A program made the position numbers and the translations under genes. Shown here piece after piece: positions 8,185 through 18,107 of a stretch of DNA of 64,000 nt. Every line of letters starts with the position of its first letter. Position 1 is the first letter of the stretch. The notes under the pieces were generated by a model. That model saw nothing but the letters and a program-made list of their open reading frames with translations, had not been told where the DNA came from and searched no databases. The stretch is from Kurthia zopfii (GTDB lineage Bacteria; Bacillota; Bacilli; Bacillales_A; Planococcaceae): positions 1-64,000 of the forward strand of contig NZ_QFVS01000006.1 in the NCBI RefSeq assembly GCF_003143955.1, written 5' to 3'.

Positions 8185-8955
8185 CTATAAGATATCCATC
8201 CAAATTTTAATGGCAGTTGCTAATATTAAAATTGCCAAGAAAACTTGTAGAATTTTGATATTTAATTTCTTACTTACTTTTGCCCCAATTGGAGCAGCGA
8301 TTAAGCTTGCAATAATCATAATAATTGTTGGAAGCCATTCTACTTGGCCAGTCGAAATCTTTCCAATCGAACCACCAATCGAAGCAAGCAATGTAATTGC
8401 TAAACTTGAAGCAATTGTAACTCGTGTTGGAATGCCTAGAACAACGAGCATGATTGGCACAAGGATGAATCCTCCACCAGCACCGACAATTCCGGATGCA
8501 AGGCCGACGATGATTGCTAAGCTGAATGCAAGTGGTTTATTGAATAGAATGTCTGCTTGATCTTCAACTTTCTTTTTCGGAATAAACATCATCACTGCGG
8601 CAATGATTGCCAATACACCATATACCATATTGACGCTTGTTTCGGAAAAAGAACTTGAAGCAAAACTACCAATGAAACTACCGATTACGACCCCAGATCC
8701 CATCGTGATAATTAACGGTTTATTAAGTAGTGAGCCATTTTTATACGCTAATACACCTGCTAATGACGCAAACATTACTTCAACCGCACTAATCCCGGAT
8801 ACTTCATGGGATGTGAAAGCTGTAAAGCCTAAAAGCGGTGGTACGTAAAGAAGGAGGGGAAATTTAATAATTGCCCCACCAATACCTAACATACCTGAAA
8901 CAAAGCTACCGACTAAACCGAGAACGAATATTGTCAAGATCCATAGAAAATCCAA
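8185..8955 (-). CDS. yrkJ: TauE/SafE-family sulfite or organosulfur exporter
   Basis: A 256-residue, eight-span membrane protein of the TauE/SafE family. The two internally related halves open with GSFVSGMLGIGGAIIKFP and GLASGIVGAGGGFILVP, the family's glycine-rich signature pair. By context it should remove sulfite or thiosulfate made by the persulfide-oxidising enzymes encoded upstream. Gene order matches the B. subtilis yrkE-yrkF-yrkH-yrkI-yrkJ neighbourhood, from which I take the symbol; orthology is inferred from order and family. The start has a ribosome site GAAGGAAATA-like just upstream, 26 bases after the tusA-type gene. Confidence 0.85.
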   Translation of the reverse strand: MDFLWILTIFVLGLVGSFVSGMLGIGGAIIKFPLLLYVPPLLGFTAFTSHEVSGISAVEVMFASLAGVLAYKNGSLLNKPLIITMGSGVVIGSFIGSFASSSFSETSVNMVYGVLAIIAAVMMFIPKKKVEDQADILFNKPLAFSLAIIVGLASGIVGAGGGFILVPIMLVVLGIPTRVTIASSLAITLLASIGGSIGKISTGQVEWLPTIIMIIASLIAAPIGAKVSKKLNIKILQVFLAILILATAIKIWMDIL

Positions 8956-8981
8956 GGTATTTCCTTCTTTCTATCCGATCA

Positions 8982-9209
8982 TTACCCTTTTTGGATAGTG
9001 AAAGTTATTTCTTCACCATTAACTTCTTGACTTAAAATTGTGTTTTTACTAGCATTTGCCCATGCTGGAATATCTGCTAACGACCCTTTATCTGTGACAG
9101 TTACTTCTAGTATTTGCCCCGCTTCTAAAGTATCTATTGCTTTTTTCGTACGTACGATTGGCATTGGGCAAGCCAACCCTTTTGCGTCTAATTGTAAATC
9201 AATATTCAT
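8982..9209 (-). CDS. yrkI: TusA-family sulfur carrier protein
   Basis: A 75-residue single-domain TusA (SirA-like) protein. It contains the defining motif LACPMPIVRTKKAI, whose cysteine near residue 14 carries persulfide sulfur. The rest follows the family: LEVTVTDKGSLADIPAWA and a C-terminal beta strand. It is cytoplasmic. It sits between the rhodanese-MBL gene and the exporter in the sulfur operon, with an AGGAGACAATTA-like ribosome site. A second TusA domain is fused to a rhodanese in the first gene of the operon. Confidence 0.9.
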   Translation of the reverse strand: MNIDLQLDAKGLACPMPIVRTKKAIDTLEAGQILEVTVTDKGSLADIPAWANASKNTILSQEVNGEEITFTIQKG

Positions 9210-9236
9210 TTTAATTGTCTCCTCTAGTATATACTA

Positions 9237-10361
9237 TTATCGAATTGCGCATCGGTTAGGGCCGATTTCCATCTCTGTTTGTTCTTCATTTGTTGGGCTA
9301 ATTTTCCCCATATTGACGTGACGAATTTGCGTATATGCATTTGGTTGTGGTGGTAAATGATCCGTTACAGCTTTACGGAATTCTTCTTCATCCGTCATAT
9401 TTAGTCCGTGATTTTCAACTAATAAATCGCCGAAACGTTTACCTACTGTACCATTCGCGTTTAATTCCTCGATTACCATGAAATGCGCTGGTAAAACGAT
9501 TAAATCTTCATTTAATTTGCGGTAGCGTGTATATAGCGTTTCGCGTAAATCCCCTACCCAATCCTCCGCAAGTCCAGCTAAGTCTGGGCGACCGATTGAA
9601 TCGACGAATAAAATATCCCCTGTTAGGAAATATTTATGGTCAATAACCATAGAAGTTGAACCAATAGTATGACCAGGTGAATAAATTGCTTGTAAATCTA
9701 ATGTCGATCCTCCAATTGTGAATGAAGCTTGATCTTCTAACTTCGCATATTTAAAAACGACTTCTTCCGCATCTTTTTCAGGTAAATAATACGTTGCACC
9801 TGTTTTCTCGGAAAGTAATCTTCCACCTGAAATATGATCGGCATGTAAATGCGTATCGAATACATATTTGATTGTCACGTTTTTTTCGTTTGCGAAGTTT
9901 TCAAATACATCTGTAAATCGTACTGCATCTACAACCGCTGCTTCGCCTTGAGAAACGACCATGTAAGATAAACAACCTTTACCTAAACGAACAAATTGGT
10001 ACAATTCCCCGCCATTTTTTAAATCACTAACTTTAATTGGTTCAATATATGAACTCCAAGCTTTCATGCCGCCTTCTAAGTAACCAACATCTAAGCCTTC
10101 TTCTTGGATTAGATCGGCAACCATGATTGAAGAACCTTCTTTAGCACAAACGACTAGAATGTCCTTGTCTTTCGGTAATTTCGGTAATAAATCTTCCACT
10201 CCATCTAGTAATTCAAAATATGGAATGTTTAAGTATTCAAAGTTTTCGCCTTCAATTTTCCAATCAGCGAAGTCTCCTTCATTACGAACATCTAAAATAA
10301 ATAGTGATTTTTTATTAATCACATAATCTGCAATTTTCTTTGATGACCATTTCGTTGTCAT
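9237..10361 (-). CDS. yrkH: Rhodanese-MBL fold protein, probable persulfide dioxygenase type
   Basis: A 374-residue fusion. Residues ~1-100 are a rhodanese-like domain ([12 protein letters not shown]) with its catalytic loop VVCAKEGSS; residues ~115-330 are a metallo-beta-lactamase fold with metal motifs [20 protein letters not shown] and FLTGDILF. This layout matches B. subtilis YrkH. The related staphylococcal CstB oxidises persulfide sulfur to thiosulfate, so a persulfide dioxygenase/sulfurtransferase role is likely. The C-terminal tail ends GPNRCAIR with a lone cysteine. A CstR-type operator at 10366-10383 overlaps its ribosome-site region, suggesting a second, internal control point in the operon. 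Confidence 0.88.
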   Translation of the reverse strand: MTTKWSSKKIADYVINKKSLFILDVRNEGDFADWKIEGENFEYLNIPYFELLDGVEDLLPKLPKDKDILVVCAKEGSSIMVADLIQEEGLDVGYLEGGMKAWSSYIEPIKVSDLKNGGELYQFVRLGKGCLSYMVVSQGEAAVVDAVRFTDVFENFANEKNVTIKYVFDTHLHADHISGGRLLSEKTGATYYLPEKDAEEVVFKYAKLEDQASFTIGGSTLDLQAIYSPGHTIGSTSMVIDHKYFLTGDILFVDSIGRPDLAGLAEDWVGDLRETLYTRYRKLNEDLIVLPAHFMVIEELNANGTVGKRFGDLLVENHGLNMTDEEEFRKAVTDHLPPQPNAYTQIRHVNMGKISPTNEEQTEMEIGPNRCAIR

Positions 10362-10365
10362 TCAA

Positions 10366-10383
10366 TTACCCCCATAGGTATAT
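10366..10383. promoter_or_regulatory. CstR/CsoR-type operator ahead of yrkH
   Basis: TTACCCCCATAGGTATAT resembles the ATACCCC-N4-GGGGTAT operators of persulfide-sensing CstR repressors. Two more copies lie upstream of the first operon gene. It starts only a few bases before the yrkH ATG. Confidence 0.6.
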
Positions 10384-10440
10384 TTTATTTGAAATATAAG
10401 AGTTGTTCAAGTAATACGTTTGAACAACTCAAATTGTTTA

Positions 10441-10836
10441 TTAGAAACTTAATGATGGAGCTGCATCTTTAGCAAATTCTAAGAAAGTTACTGCACCGCC
10501 AACTTCGATTCCATCCACTAAATCTTCCGCTTTAATGCCCATTACGTCCATCGTCATTTGGCACGCGATGAATTTGACCCCTAAATCTTGCGCCATTTCT
10601 AGTAATTCAGGAATAGATGGGATATTTGCATTTTCAAAACCAGCTGCTACTTGCTCACTACCTGCTGGTACAGATAAATGATTGATTCCTTGTTTATGAA
10701 TGAAGTTTAAACCTTCAAATGTGAAGAAGATTGTTACTTCCTTTTCTGTTGCCGCTGCTGCTGTTGCAATGTTGAATACTTTATATGCATCGAATAATCC
10801 ACCGTTACTTGCGATAATTGCTACTTTGTTTGACAT
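10441..10836 (-). CDS. yrkE: DsrE/DsrF-like sulfur-relay protein
   Basis: A 131-residue DsrE/DsrF/DrsH-like protein. It begins KVAIIASNGGLFDAYKVF and carries conserved FFTFEGLNF and IACQMTMDVMGI, in which the cysteine near residue 92 corresponds to the sulfur-accepting position of the family. It is soluble, and probably passes sulfur between TusA and rhodanese partners. The ATG at 10836 is used because GGAGGAATTTATT precedes it; the frame extends to 10851. It is 20 bases downstream of the TusA-rhodanese gene and 79 bases upstream of yrkH. The name follows B. subtilis gene order. Confidence 0.85.
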   Translation of the reverse strand: MSNKVAIIASNGGLFDAYKVFNIATAAAATEKEVTIFFTFEGLNFIHKQGINHLSVPAGSEQVAAGFENANIPSIPELLEMAQDLGVKFIACQMTMDVMGIKAEDLVDGIEVGGAVTFLEFAKDAAPSLSF

Positions 10837-10856
10837 AATAAATTCCTCCAATAAAT

Positions 10857-11411
10857 TTAAATTGTTTTTTCGATTAACCCTTTATAACCATTCATACCTT
10901 GTTCCACATTGAAAACTTCATCAAAACCATTTTTTTGTAACATCTGGCATGCTAAATCACTTCTTTGACCAGAGCGACAGATTACATAGATCGTTTTGTC
11001 CTTATTCAGTTGCGATAAATTATCAAATAATTGACCGAAAGGGATTGAAATAGACCCTTTAACATGACCAAAAGCATACTCAACTTCCTCACGAACATCT
11101 AAGACTAAAGAATCAGAACTGATAGAATCTAAGTTTTCAACATTGAATGTTTTTTCAAAATGAACTTGTTCTACTTTCGATGGATCACATTTTCTTAAAT
11201 AGTGAATCAGCTTTCCATCTTCCTCAACTAAACCAATATATTGATGTCCTGTTGAATCTGCCCAAGCTGGTAAATCTGCTTTCGAGCCAGCATCAGTTGA
11301 TACAACTTCAAGCGTAGCACCTACTTCTAATGTATTCATCGTCTTTTTTGTTTTGACGATGGGCATTGGACAAGCCATCCCTGTTACATCTAATTGATGA
11401 TCTACTTTCAT
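10857..11411 (-). CDS. yrkF: TusA-rhodanese fusion sulfurtransferase
   Basis: A 184-residue two-domain protein, first in the sulfur operon. Residues ~1-75 are TusA-like with MACPMPIVKTKKTM; residues ~95-184 are a rhodanese with loop ICRSGQRSD, a complete CxxxxR active site. The architecture is that of B. subtilis YrkF and resembles staphylococcal CstA minus its DsrE domain, which is encoded here by the next gene. The ATG at 11411 follows GAGGAGGAATT; the frame extends to 11453 but that would overlap an operator. The promoter region has two CstR-type sites. Confidence 0.9.
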   Translation of the reverse strand: MKVDHQLDVTGMACPMPIVKTKKTMNTLEVGATLEVVSTDAGSKADLPAWADSTGHQYIGLVEEDGKLIHYLRKCDPSKVEQVHFEKTFNVENLDSISSDSLVLDVREEVEYAFGHVKGSISIPFGQLFDNLSQLNKDKTIYVICRSGQRSDLACQMLQKNGFDEVFNVEQGMNGYKGLIEKTI

Positions 11412-11429
11412 AGAAAACAATTCCTCCTC

Positions 11430-11447
11430 ATACCGATAGGGGTATAT
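11430..11447. promoter_or_regulatory. CstR/CsoR-type operator, promoter-proximal copy
   Basis: ATACCGATAGGGGTATAT lies between the yrkF ribosome site and the upstream operator. It is a GC-cored dyad with ATACC and GGTAT ends, as described for CstR. Confidence 0.6.
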
Positions 11448-11506
11448 TTTCATTAAAAAATAAAAACGAACAATGCCGTTTTGTTATTTCCTACTCACAC
11501 TTTAAT

Positions 11507-11522
11507 ATACCCCGTTAGGTAT
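11507..11522. promoter_or_regulatory. CstR/CsoR-type operator with adjacent -35 element
   Basis: ATACCCCGTTAGGTAT, directly abutting a minus-strand TTGACA at 11523-11528. A repressor here would block the operon promoter. No csoR/cstR-like gene is present in this window, so control would be in trans. Confidence 0.65.
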
Positions 11523-11649
11523 TGTCAACAAGAAAGTTTATGAATACATTTTATTAATAATTAAAATATTAGTTATTAAAGCAAAAAATTAACAGAAAAG
11601 ACTAAACGATTCATTTATACTATATATAATATTAATAGGAGGGACTATT

Positions 11650-13344
11650 TTGAAAAATTTATTCAATTTCAAATCGATCAAGACGAAAATTCTATTTAGT
11701 TTTGCCATTGTTTTCGTATTTGTATTGGTTTACAGTTACATAAGTTTGACAGCATTTAAAGAAATACGTGCAACTACAGAGAATATGATCCAGCAAGAAA
11801 TGAAGCTTCAAATCGCAAATGAAAAAGCAGCTTCAAACTTTGCTATACAAGTATCTTCTGTACGCGGCTATATTATTACCGGAAATCAAATTGAAGCAAG
11901 TCAGTTCGATTTATATGATGAAAAAAGATTAGAAAATGAAGAAATCATCAATAAATTAAGTAATAAAGAGTTTGCAAAAGACTTAATGGATCGTACTAAT
12001 CAATGGTCGAATGATGTTCGTACTAAAATCATAGATGAGTATGCGAAAGGTAATGAAAAAGTCGCAATTGCCAATCAAACCTCTATAAGTGCTACTACGA
12101 AGGAAATTCTCGCTTCATATGACCAATTAACTACTGAACGTGCAAAACAAGTTACTAAAGAAGGTGAAGATTTAGTTGCTTTAACGAAGAAAATCCAAAT
12201 TTTCACATTTATTTTAGCGTTAATCACTGTTTTATCAGCAACGATCATTTCTGTAATTACAGCAAGAATCATTTCAAGACCTCTCGTACGTATTACGAAG
12301 AAACTCTCTACAATCGCAGATGGAGATTTAACGCTTGAAAAAGAAACAATGGACCGCAAAGATGAGATTGGTCAATTAAATAGTAAAGCGAATCTACTAT
12401 TGGATCGTTTACGCGATATGATGGGAACGATGCAACATGTATCACAAAACGTCGCTAATCAAAGTGATTCATTAGCGCAAGCTGCTGATGAAATTAAGCA
12501 AGGTTCGAATCAAATTGCCATTACAATGCAGGAATTAGCTGAAGGTTCTGAAGAACAAGCTTCAAATGCCAGTGATTTAGCTTCAACTACAGACGGCTTT
12601 GTATCTGTCATTAAACATGCAAGCGAAAATGGTCAAAAGATTTTCAATAGTTCCACTGCTGTATTAACCTATACAAACGATGGTTCTGATTTAATGCAGC
12701 AATCGACGAAACAAATGAATTCAATCGACAATATTATGAGTAATGCAGTAACTAATATGCAAGAATTGAACAAGGAATCTGAACAGATCTCTACTTTAGT
12801 TCAAGTCATTAATAGTATCGCAGATCAAACGAATTTATTAGCATTAAACGCTGCGATTGAAGCTGCCCGTGCTGGTGAAGCGGGTAAAGGTTTCGCAGTT
12901 GTTGCTGATGAAGTACGTAAATTAGCAGAACAAGTGACGACATCTGTAAGTGATATTTCTACGATTGTAGATAAGATTCAAGTAAATACAGTCAAAGTTT
13001 CTCAATCATTAGAAAATGGTTATGGTGAAGTTGTTAAAGGTACTGCTCAAATCAAATCAACGAATGAAACTTTTGAAATCATTCGTAACGCAGTATCAAC
13101 TATGGCTACTAATGTTAAAGAGATTTCAACCGATTTAGATGGCATCGTAACGTCTTCTCAAACAATTCAATCTGCTGTAGATGAGATTGCTTCTGTTTCT
13201 GAAGAATCGGCTGCTGGTGTGGAAGAAACAACTGCTACTGTGCAGCAAACGACTAGTTCGATGGAGCAAATTTCAGGAAATGCGGATGATTTAGCATCTA
13301 TGGCTACTCAATTGAACGCAACAGTTAGACAATTTAAACTATAA
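11650..13344 (+). CDS. Methyl-accepting chemotaxis protein
   Basis: A 564-residue chemoreceptor. Membrane spans at about residues 13-33 and 182-203 bracket a ~150-residue extracytoplasmic domain of the four-helix-bundle kind. A HAMP domain follows ([17 protein letters not shown]), and then a long signalling coiled coil with the conserved hairpin tip [18 protein letters not shown] near residue 390. The ligand is unknown. The start is TTG at 11650 with AGGAGGG ahead. It is a single-gene unit ending in a terminator. A receptor with the same layout is encoded at 44640-46328. Confidence 0.92.
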   Translation: MKNLFNFKSIKTKILFSFAIVFVFVLVYSYISLTAFKEIRATTENMIQQEMKLQIANEKAASNFAIQVSSVRGYIITGNQIEASQFDLYDEKRLENEEIINKLSNKEFAKDLMDRTNQWSNDVRTKIIDEYAKGNEKVAIANQTSISATTKEILASYDQLTTERAKQVTKEGEDLVALTKKIQIFTFILALITVLSATIISVITARIISRPLVRITKKLSTIADGDLTLEKETMDRKDEIGQLNSKANLLLDRLRDMMGTMQHVSQNVANQSDSLAQAADEIKQGSNQIAITMQELAEGSEEQASNASDLASTTDGFVSVIKHASENGQKIFNSSTAVLTYTNDGSDLMQQSTKQMNSIDNIMSNAVTNMQELNKESEQISTLVQVINSIADQTNLLALNAAIEAARAGEAGKGFAVVADEVRKLAEQVTTSVSDISTIVDKIQVNTVKVSQSLENGYGEVVKGTAQIKSTNETFEIIRNAVSTMATNVKEISTDLDGIVTSSQTIQSAVDEIASVSEESAAGVEETTATVQQTTSSMEQISGNADDLASMATQLNATVRQFKL

Positions 13345-13351
13345 GCATAAG

Positions 13352-13390
13352 AAAAACGGAAACTGCGTTGTCGCGCGGTTTCCGTTTTTT
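13352..13390. terminator. Bidirectional terminator between the chemoreceptor and kdpC
   Basis: AAAAACGGAAAC pairs with GTTTCCGTTTTT around a GC loop, giving A/T tails on both strands. Confidence 0.9.
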
Positions 13391-13391
13391 G

Positions 13392-13991
13392 TTATTTTCG
13401 ATCAATTAAACGATTTGCTTCCAAAACATTCACTTTCTCCTCACCAAAAACATTCAACACTTTATGTTCTGTAGCATTTTCAATTATTCCTTTCACTTCT
13501 TGAGTAGATAAACCACTCTCATTGACGATTCTTGGAATTTGAACCTTCGCTGCTTTCACCGAAATATGCGGATCTAATCCTGATCCCGATGCAGTCATCA
13601 ACTCTGCTGGAATATCTGACTTTGCAATACTTGGATTTTGATGTTCAAATTCTTTCAGCGACTCTTTCAAACGATCAATTAATGCTGGATTTGAAGGTGC
13701 GTAGTTATTACTGCCCGAGCTAACCCCTGCAAAATCTGTATCCCTTTTATCGTACATATTATATCCAACTGCAGATGGTCGAGATGTAAAATGTCCTTCC
13801 TCATCAAATTGCTGACCAATTAATGAGGAACCGATTACTTTTCCATCTTCTTTTATTAAGCTTCCATTCGCTTGTTTTGGAAAAGCTATTTGCCCAATTC
13901 CGGTTAATACAAGTGGATAAATTAAGCCACAAATGACCATAAAAGTTAATGTGATGAGCAATGCCTTTTTCAAACTTTTAATCCAATTCAT
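13392..13991 (-). CDS. kdpC: Potassium-transporting ATPase subunit C
   Basis: A 199-residue KdpC, the single-span periplasm-side subunit that stabilises the KdpFABC potassium pump and helps bind potassium or nucleotide. One membrane span lies at about residues 10-30. Conserved family blocks are visible: GSLIGQQF, FTSRPSAVGYN, SGSNNYAPSNP, ASGSGLDPHIS and ARV-like AAKVQIPRI. The length is normal. It starts 26 bases after kdpB and is the last gene of the kdp operon, sharing a terminator with the chemoreceptor gene on the other strand. Confidence 0.95.
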   Translation of the reverse strand: MNWIKSLKKALLITLTFMVICGLIYPLVLTGIGQIAFPKQANGSLIKEDGKVIGSSLIGQQFDEEGHFTSRPSAVGYNMYDKRDTDFAGVSSGSNNYAPSNPALIDRLKESLKEFEHQNPSIAKSDIPAELMTASGSGLDPHISVKAAKVQIPRIVNESGLSTQEVKGIIENATEHKVLNVFGEEKVNVLEANRLIDRK

Positions 13992-14016
13992 AATTTACAT
14001 CCTTTCTCTCAAACGA

Positions 14017-16050
14017 TTAAATAAACGGCGCAATTAATAAGTCGATGATTTTGATACCTAAAAACGGTACAATTATACCCCCTACACCATATAGTAATAG
14101 ATTTTTAGTTAGTAATTTATTCGCTGAAATCGCTTGATACTTCACGCCTTTTAAAGCAATTGGAATAAGCATAGGAATAATAATGGCATTGAAAATTAAT
14201 GCAGCTAAGATCGCACTAGTTGGTGAATCTAAATGCATAATATTTAATTTTTCCATCTGTGGAATCCCCGCTACTAAAATCGCTGGAATTATCGCAAAGT
14301 ATTTCGCTACATCATTAGCGATACTAAAAGTAGTTAATGCGCCACGTGTCATTAATAATTGTTTACCAATGCTGACAACTTCGATAATTTTCGTCGGATC
14401 CGAATCTAAATCGACCATATTGGCTGCTTCTTTAGCGGAATTTGTCCCCGTATTCATAGCCACACCTACATTAGCTTGCGCAAGTGCAGGCGCATCATTC
14501 GTGCCGTCTCCCGTCATTGCTACAACATGACCTTGTTCCTGTTCTCGCTTAATGACATTTATTTTATCTTCGGGCTTACTTTCTGCGATGAATGAATCAA
14601 CACCTGCTTCTTGCGCAATTGCTGCTGCAGTCAATGGATTATCCCCCGTACACATAACTGTTCGAATACCCATTTGTCTTAAACGGTCGAAACGCTCTTT
14701 TAACCCCGCTTTTACAACGTCTTTTAAATAAATGACACCAATTACTTCACCATTTTTAGTCACTACTAATGGTGTACCACCTTTATTCGAAATATCTTTT
14801 ACAAATTTTTCTGCATCCGACGGCATATTATTTACGTATTTTTTGACTGAATCGAACGCACCTTTTCTATATACATCCCCATTCGCACAATCTACACCGC
14901 TCATACGCGTTTGAGCCGAAAATGGAATGACTATTAGGCTTTGTTGCTGATCATCTGATAAGGACAGTGATGGAACTAATTGAAGTGCTAATTGAATGAT
15001 TGATTTACCTTCCGGGGTATCATCCTGCTGTGAACTATAATATGCTGCCGTTGTAATATCTTGTTGTGTAAAATGATTCACCGCATAGAATTCAGTCGCC
15101 ATGCGGTTTCCGTAAGTGATTGTACCAGTTTTATCTAAAATCAAAACATCGACATCTCCACATGCTTCAACTGCTCGACCATCTTTCGCAATGACATTAA
15201 ATTGTGTGACGCGATCCATGCCTGCTATGCCAATCGCCGAAAGTAAGCCACCGATTGTTGTCGGTATTAAACAGACTGTAAAGGCAATTAATGTAGTAAA
15301 GGAAATATCGATTTTCAAAAAATTCAACATTGGAAACATCGTCACTACGACGAGAAGAAAAATGATCGTCAAACTAACAAGTAATGTTGTTAGCGCAATT
15401 TCATTTGGTGTTTTTTTACGAACTGCTCCTTCAATTAATTCAATCATTTGATCTAAAAATGATTCGCCTGCTTTTGCAGTAATCTTTATTAATAGTGAGT
15501 CACTCGTTACAACCGTACCACCCGTTACCGATGAAAAATCTCCACCATTTTCTTTTATAACGGGGGCTGATTCTCCTGTAATTGCCGATTCAGCGACCGT
15601 GGCGACACCTTGGATTACTTCGCCATCATTTGGAATCGTCTCCCCAGCCTTTACAAGTACTAAGTCGCCTAACTTTAACGATGAAGAGTCGACCATTTTC
15701 TCTTGTCCATCCATTAGTAAACGTGCCTGTGTGTTTGATTTTGTCTTTTTCAAACTGTCAACTTGCGCCTTCCCTCTACCTTGTGCAATTGATTCAGCAA
15801 AATTGGCGAACCATACAGTGATAAATAAGATGATTGTTACGATGACATTGTATATTCGATTTTCGTGACTACTAAGTGCGTTTGGGAAAAATACTAAGAT
15901 CAATGAAATAACCATGCCGATTTCTACGGTCATCATGACAGGGTTTTTCCACATATATACAGGGTTAAATTTCTTGATGCCTTGCCATAAAGCCCCGAAG
16001 ATTATTTCACGACTAAACGCTGCTTTTTTTGAACCTTCCATTGATTTCAC
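14017..16050 (-). CDS. kdpB: Potassium-transporting P-type ATPase subunit B
   Basis: A 677-residue catalytic subunit of the KdpFABC pump, a P-type ATPase that energises high-affinity potassium uptake. It has AITGESAPV of the actuator domain (serine in this motif is phosphorylated in E. coli KdpB to inhibit the pump), the phosphorylation site [11 protein letters not shown], and [13 protein letters not shown] in the hinge. There are about seven membrane spans. It begins one base after the kdpA stop codon, indicating tight coupling. All catalytic residues I can check are intact. Confidence 0.96.
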   Translation of the reverse strand: MKSMEGSKKAAFSREIIFGALWQGIKKFNPVYMWKNPVMMTVEIGMVISLILVFFPNALSSHENRIYNVIVTIILFITVWFANFAESIAQGRGKAQVDSLKKTKSNTQARLLMDGQEKMVDSSSLKLGDLVLVKAGETIPNDGEVIQGVATVAESAITGESAPVIKENGGDFSSVTGGTVVTSDSLLIKITAKAGESFLDQMIELIEGAVRKKTPNEIALTTLLVSLTIIFLLVVVTMFPMLNFLKIDISFTTLIAFTVCLIPTTIGGLLSAIGIAGMDRVTQFNVIAKDGRAVEACGDVDVLILDKTGTITYGNRMATEFYAVNHFTQQDITTAAYYSSQQDDTPEGKSIIQLALQLVPSLSLSDDQQQSLIVIPFSAQTRMSGVDCANGDVYRKGAFDSVKKYVNNMPSDAEKFVKDISNKGGTPLVVTKNGEVIGVIYLKDVVKAGLKERFDRLRQMGIRTVMCTGDNPLTAAAIAQEAGVDSFIAESKPEDKINVIKREQEQGHVVAMTGDGTNDAPALAQANVGVAMNTGTNSAKEAANMVDLDSDPTKIIEVVSIGKQLLMTRGALTTFSIANDVAKYFAIIPAILVAGIPQMEKLNIMHLDSPTSAILAALIFNAIIIPMLIPIALKGVKYQAISANKLLTKNLLLYGVGGIIVPFLGIKIIDLLIAPFI

Positions 16051-16051
16051 C

Positions 16052-17752
16052 TTATTTCATCGATATTTGTAAGAATTCTGATATTGGGCCGAGTGCAAGT
16101 GCAGGTAAGAATGTTAAAGCACCAACAATTAAGATAATTGCCACTAAGAAAGTAGCGAACATTGGTGTATCTGTTTTTAACATTGTTTCCGTTTCCACAT
16201 TGACCGCTTTTTTTGCGATTAATGTCGCAATTGCTAGTTGTAAAGCGATGGATGTATAACGACCAAAGAACATCGCTAATCCCGTTGTCACATTCCAAAA
16301 AGTCGAATTGTCTGCCAACCCTTCAAAGCCTGAACCATTATTTGCTGCAGAAGAAGCGAATTCATATAACACTTGAGAAAGCCCATGCGCTCCTGGGTTC
16401 GTGATTCCATCGACACCACCTACTGTTGCTACAGCGAGTGCAGAGAAGCCTAAAATCAACGCTGGATGCACTAATATACATAGCGCGATTAACTTCATCT
16501 CTTTCGCTTCAATTCTTTTGCCTAAAAACTGTGGTGTACGGCCAATCATTAAACATGCGATGAAGATGGCAAGTAACATATACATCATCATATTCATTAA
16601 ACCAACGCCTTTGCCCCCGAAAACGACATTCAACATCATATTGAACATTGGTACGAGTCCACCAAGCGGCGTTAAAGTATCATGCATATTGTTAACCGTA
16701 CCTGTTGTAAATGCTGTCGTTACAGTTGTGAAAAGTGCTGATTGTGCAATACCAAAGCGACTTTCCTTCCCTTCCATACTTCCAGCTTGCTGATCCATGC
16801 CTAATTGCGTAATTAGTGGATTTCCAGCTTTTTCGGCAAAGTAAACAGTTACTAAGCCAACGATGAAAATAGCAGCCATTGCTGTGAAGATCACCGCACC
16901 TTGTTTGCCAATCCAAGATTTTTTATTTTTTCGGTAAGCAATCATGAGTCCAAATGCGACAACACATGCACCTGGTAAAAGCATCATCGACAACATTTCA
17001 ATAATTTTTGTAAGGACTGTCGGATTTTCAAAAGGTGTAGATGAATTGGCTCCGTTAAAGCCTCCACCGTTAGTCCCAAGATGTTTAATGGATTCCAATG
17101 AAGCAATTGGACCAAAAGCAAGATCTTGCTGCTTCCCTTCAAGCGTTGTAATCGTCGTATTTTTTTGTAATGTTTGCGGTACTCCTTGCCAAATCAGTGA
17201 TAAAGAAATGACAAATGAAAATGGTAATAATACGCGTGTAATAATTTTCGTAAAGTCGACGAAGAAATTACCATTCACATCAGATTTCGCAATGAATTTT
17301 CGGCAAAATGCCATGCATACTGCGTAACCAGTAGCCGCTGATGTAAACATTAAAAATGTAATGACAATCATTTGAGATAAATAACTAAGTCCGGATTCAC
17401 CACTATAATGTTGTAAATTCGTATTCGTCATAAATGAAATGATCGTATTAAATGACAATGTTGTTTCCATATTGTCAATTTGATTTGGGTTGAAAAATAA
17501 ATATTTTTGCGTTCTCAATATGATGTAGCCGATTGCGACCATCATAAAATTGACAGCTAGCATAGATAAGAAATATTTCTTACCTGACATATCATCTTGT
17601 TGAATGCCACACACTTTGAAAATAAGCTTCTCAATAGGCGAGAAAAATCGCTCACCGATTGTTTTTTCATTCATTGAAATTTTGTTTAAGTATTTCCCCA
17701 TTAATAATACGAGCGGTAAATAAATGAGGAGAATTAATAGTATTTGAAACAT
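16052..17752 (-). CDS. kdpA: Potassium-transporting ATPase subunit A
   Basis: A 566-residue channel-like subunit that binds and translocates potassium in the Kdp complex. The four pore-loop regions of the family are visible: [36 protein letters not shown] and [12 protein letters not shown]. It has about ten spans and the usual length. It follows kdpF by 12 bases, its start lying within the TGGTGAGAAA ribosome-site region, and is followed without a gap by kdpB. Confidence 0.96.
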   Translation of the reverse strand: MFQILLILLIYLPLVLLMGKYLNKISMNEKTIGERFFSPIEKLIFKVCGIQQDDMSGKKYFLSMLAVNFMMVAIGYIILRTQKYLFFNPNQIDNMETTLSFNTIISFMTNTNLQHYSGESGLSYLSQMIVITFLMFTSAATGYAVCMAFCRKFIAKSDVNGNFFVDFTKIITRVLLPFSFVISLSLIWQGVPQTLQKNTTITTLEGKQQDLAFGPIASLESIKHLGTNGGGFNGANSSTPFENPTVLTKIIEMLSMMLLPGACVVAFGLMIAYRKNKKSWIGKQGAVIFTAMAAIFIVGLVTVYFAEKAGNPLITQLGMDQQAGSMEGKESRFGIAQSALFTTVTTAFTTGTVNNMHDTLTPLGGLVPMFNMMLNVVFGGKGVGLMNMMMYMLLAIFIACLMIGRTPQFLGKRIEAKEMKLIALCILVHPALILGFSALAVATVGGVDGITNPGAHGLSQVLYEFASSAANNGSGFEGLADNSTFWNVTTGLAMFFGRYTSIALQLAIATLIAKKAVNVETETMLKTDTPMFATFLVAIILIVGALTFLPALALGPISEFLQISMK

Positions 17753-17764
17753 TTTCTCACCACC

Positions 17765-17842
17765 TTAATATTGTTCTGGATTCGTTAATGCGTGTAATAA
17801 GTATAAAAATAAACAAATGATGATGCCGCCAAGTACATACAA
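17765..17842 (-). CDS. kdpF: KdpF-like stabilising peptide
   Basis: A 25-residue hydrophobic peptide, with a single membrane span and the sequence pattern YVLGGIIICLFLYLLHAL followed by TNPEQY. The glycine-rich start and the final xPExF/Y are typical of KdpF, the lipid-like small subunit of the pump. The start is TTG at 17842 with GGAGGT about seven bases upstream. It lies directly ahead of kdpA, as in other Kdp operons. Confidence 0.88.
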   Translation of the reverse strand: MYVLGGIIICLFLYLLHALTNPEQY

Positions 17843-17854
17843 TTGACTTACCTC

Positions 17855-17947
17855 CTATTGATCATGATTTTTATTGCACCAAAGCATTAGTAAATAGAGA
17901 ACCCCGAACCCGCTAAACATGATGGCTACCATTAATAGTTCGAGCAT
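17855..17947 (-). CDS. 30-residue membrane peptide ahead of kdpF
   Basis: An open frame of 30 codons starting MLELLMVAIMFSGFGV and ending in a charged tail, CNKNHDQ. A ribosome site (AAAGGGTGATGA) lies upstream, and its stop codon overlaps the GGAGG of kdpF, so it would be translationally coupled. One hydrophobic helix is predicted by eye. It could be a second small Kdp subunit or a leader peptide. I do not know of a named family. Confidence 0.6.
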   Translation of the reverse strand: MLELLMVAIMFSGFGVLYLLMLWCNKNHDQ

Positions 17948-18107
17948 CGTTCATCACCCTTTCGAATTTTGTATCCTTACTATATTCCAAAGGAGATTTA
18001 GGTAGTGTTTAGATAACCGCTCGAAACATTAAGATGGTATAAAGAACGACATTCATCAAAGTAATTTACAAAAAATGTAGTTATAATAGAGAAAAGGTGG
18101 TGGAAAT

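Noticed and set aside
8066-8560. 164-codon plus-strand open frame
   Set aside because: It lies wholly antisense to the TauE-type exporter and membrane rhodanese genes, lacks a ribosome site and has no recognisable domain; it is a shadow frame.
11650-13344. ATG-only start choice for the chemoreceptor
   Set aside because: No ATG is as well placed as the TTG at 11650 behind AGGAGGG, and the N-terminal basic-hydrophobic pattern begins exactly there.
16401-16793. 130-codon plus-strand open frame inside kdpA
   Set aside because: Shadow of kdpA; composition follows the reverse complement of a membrane protein and no start signal is present.
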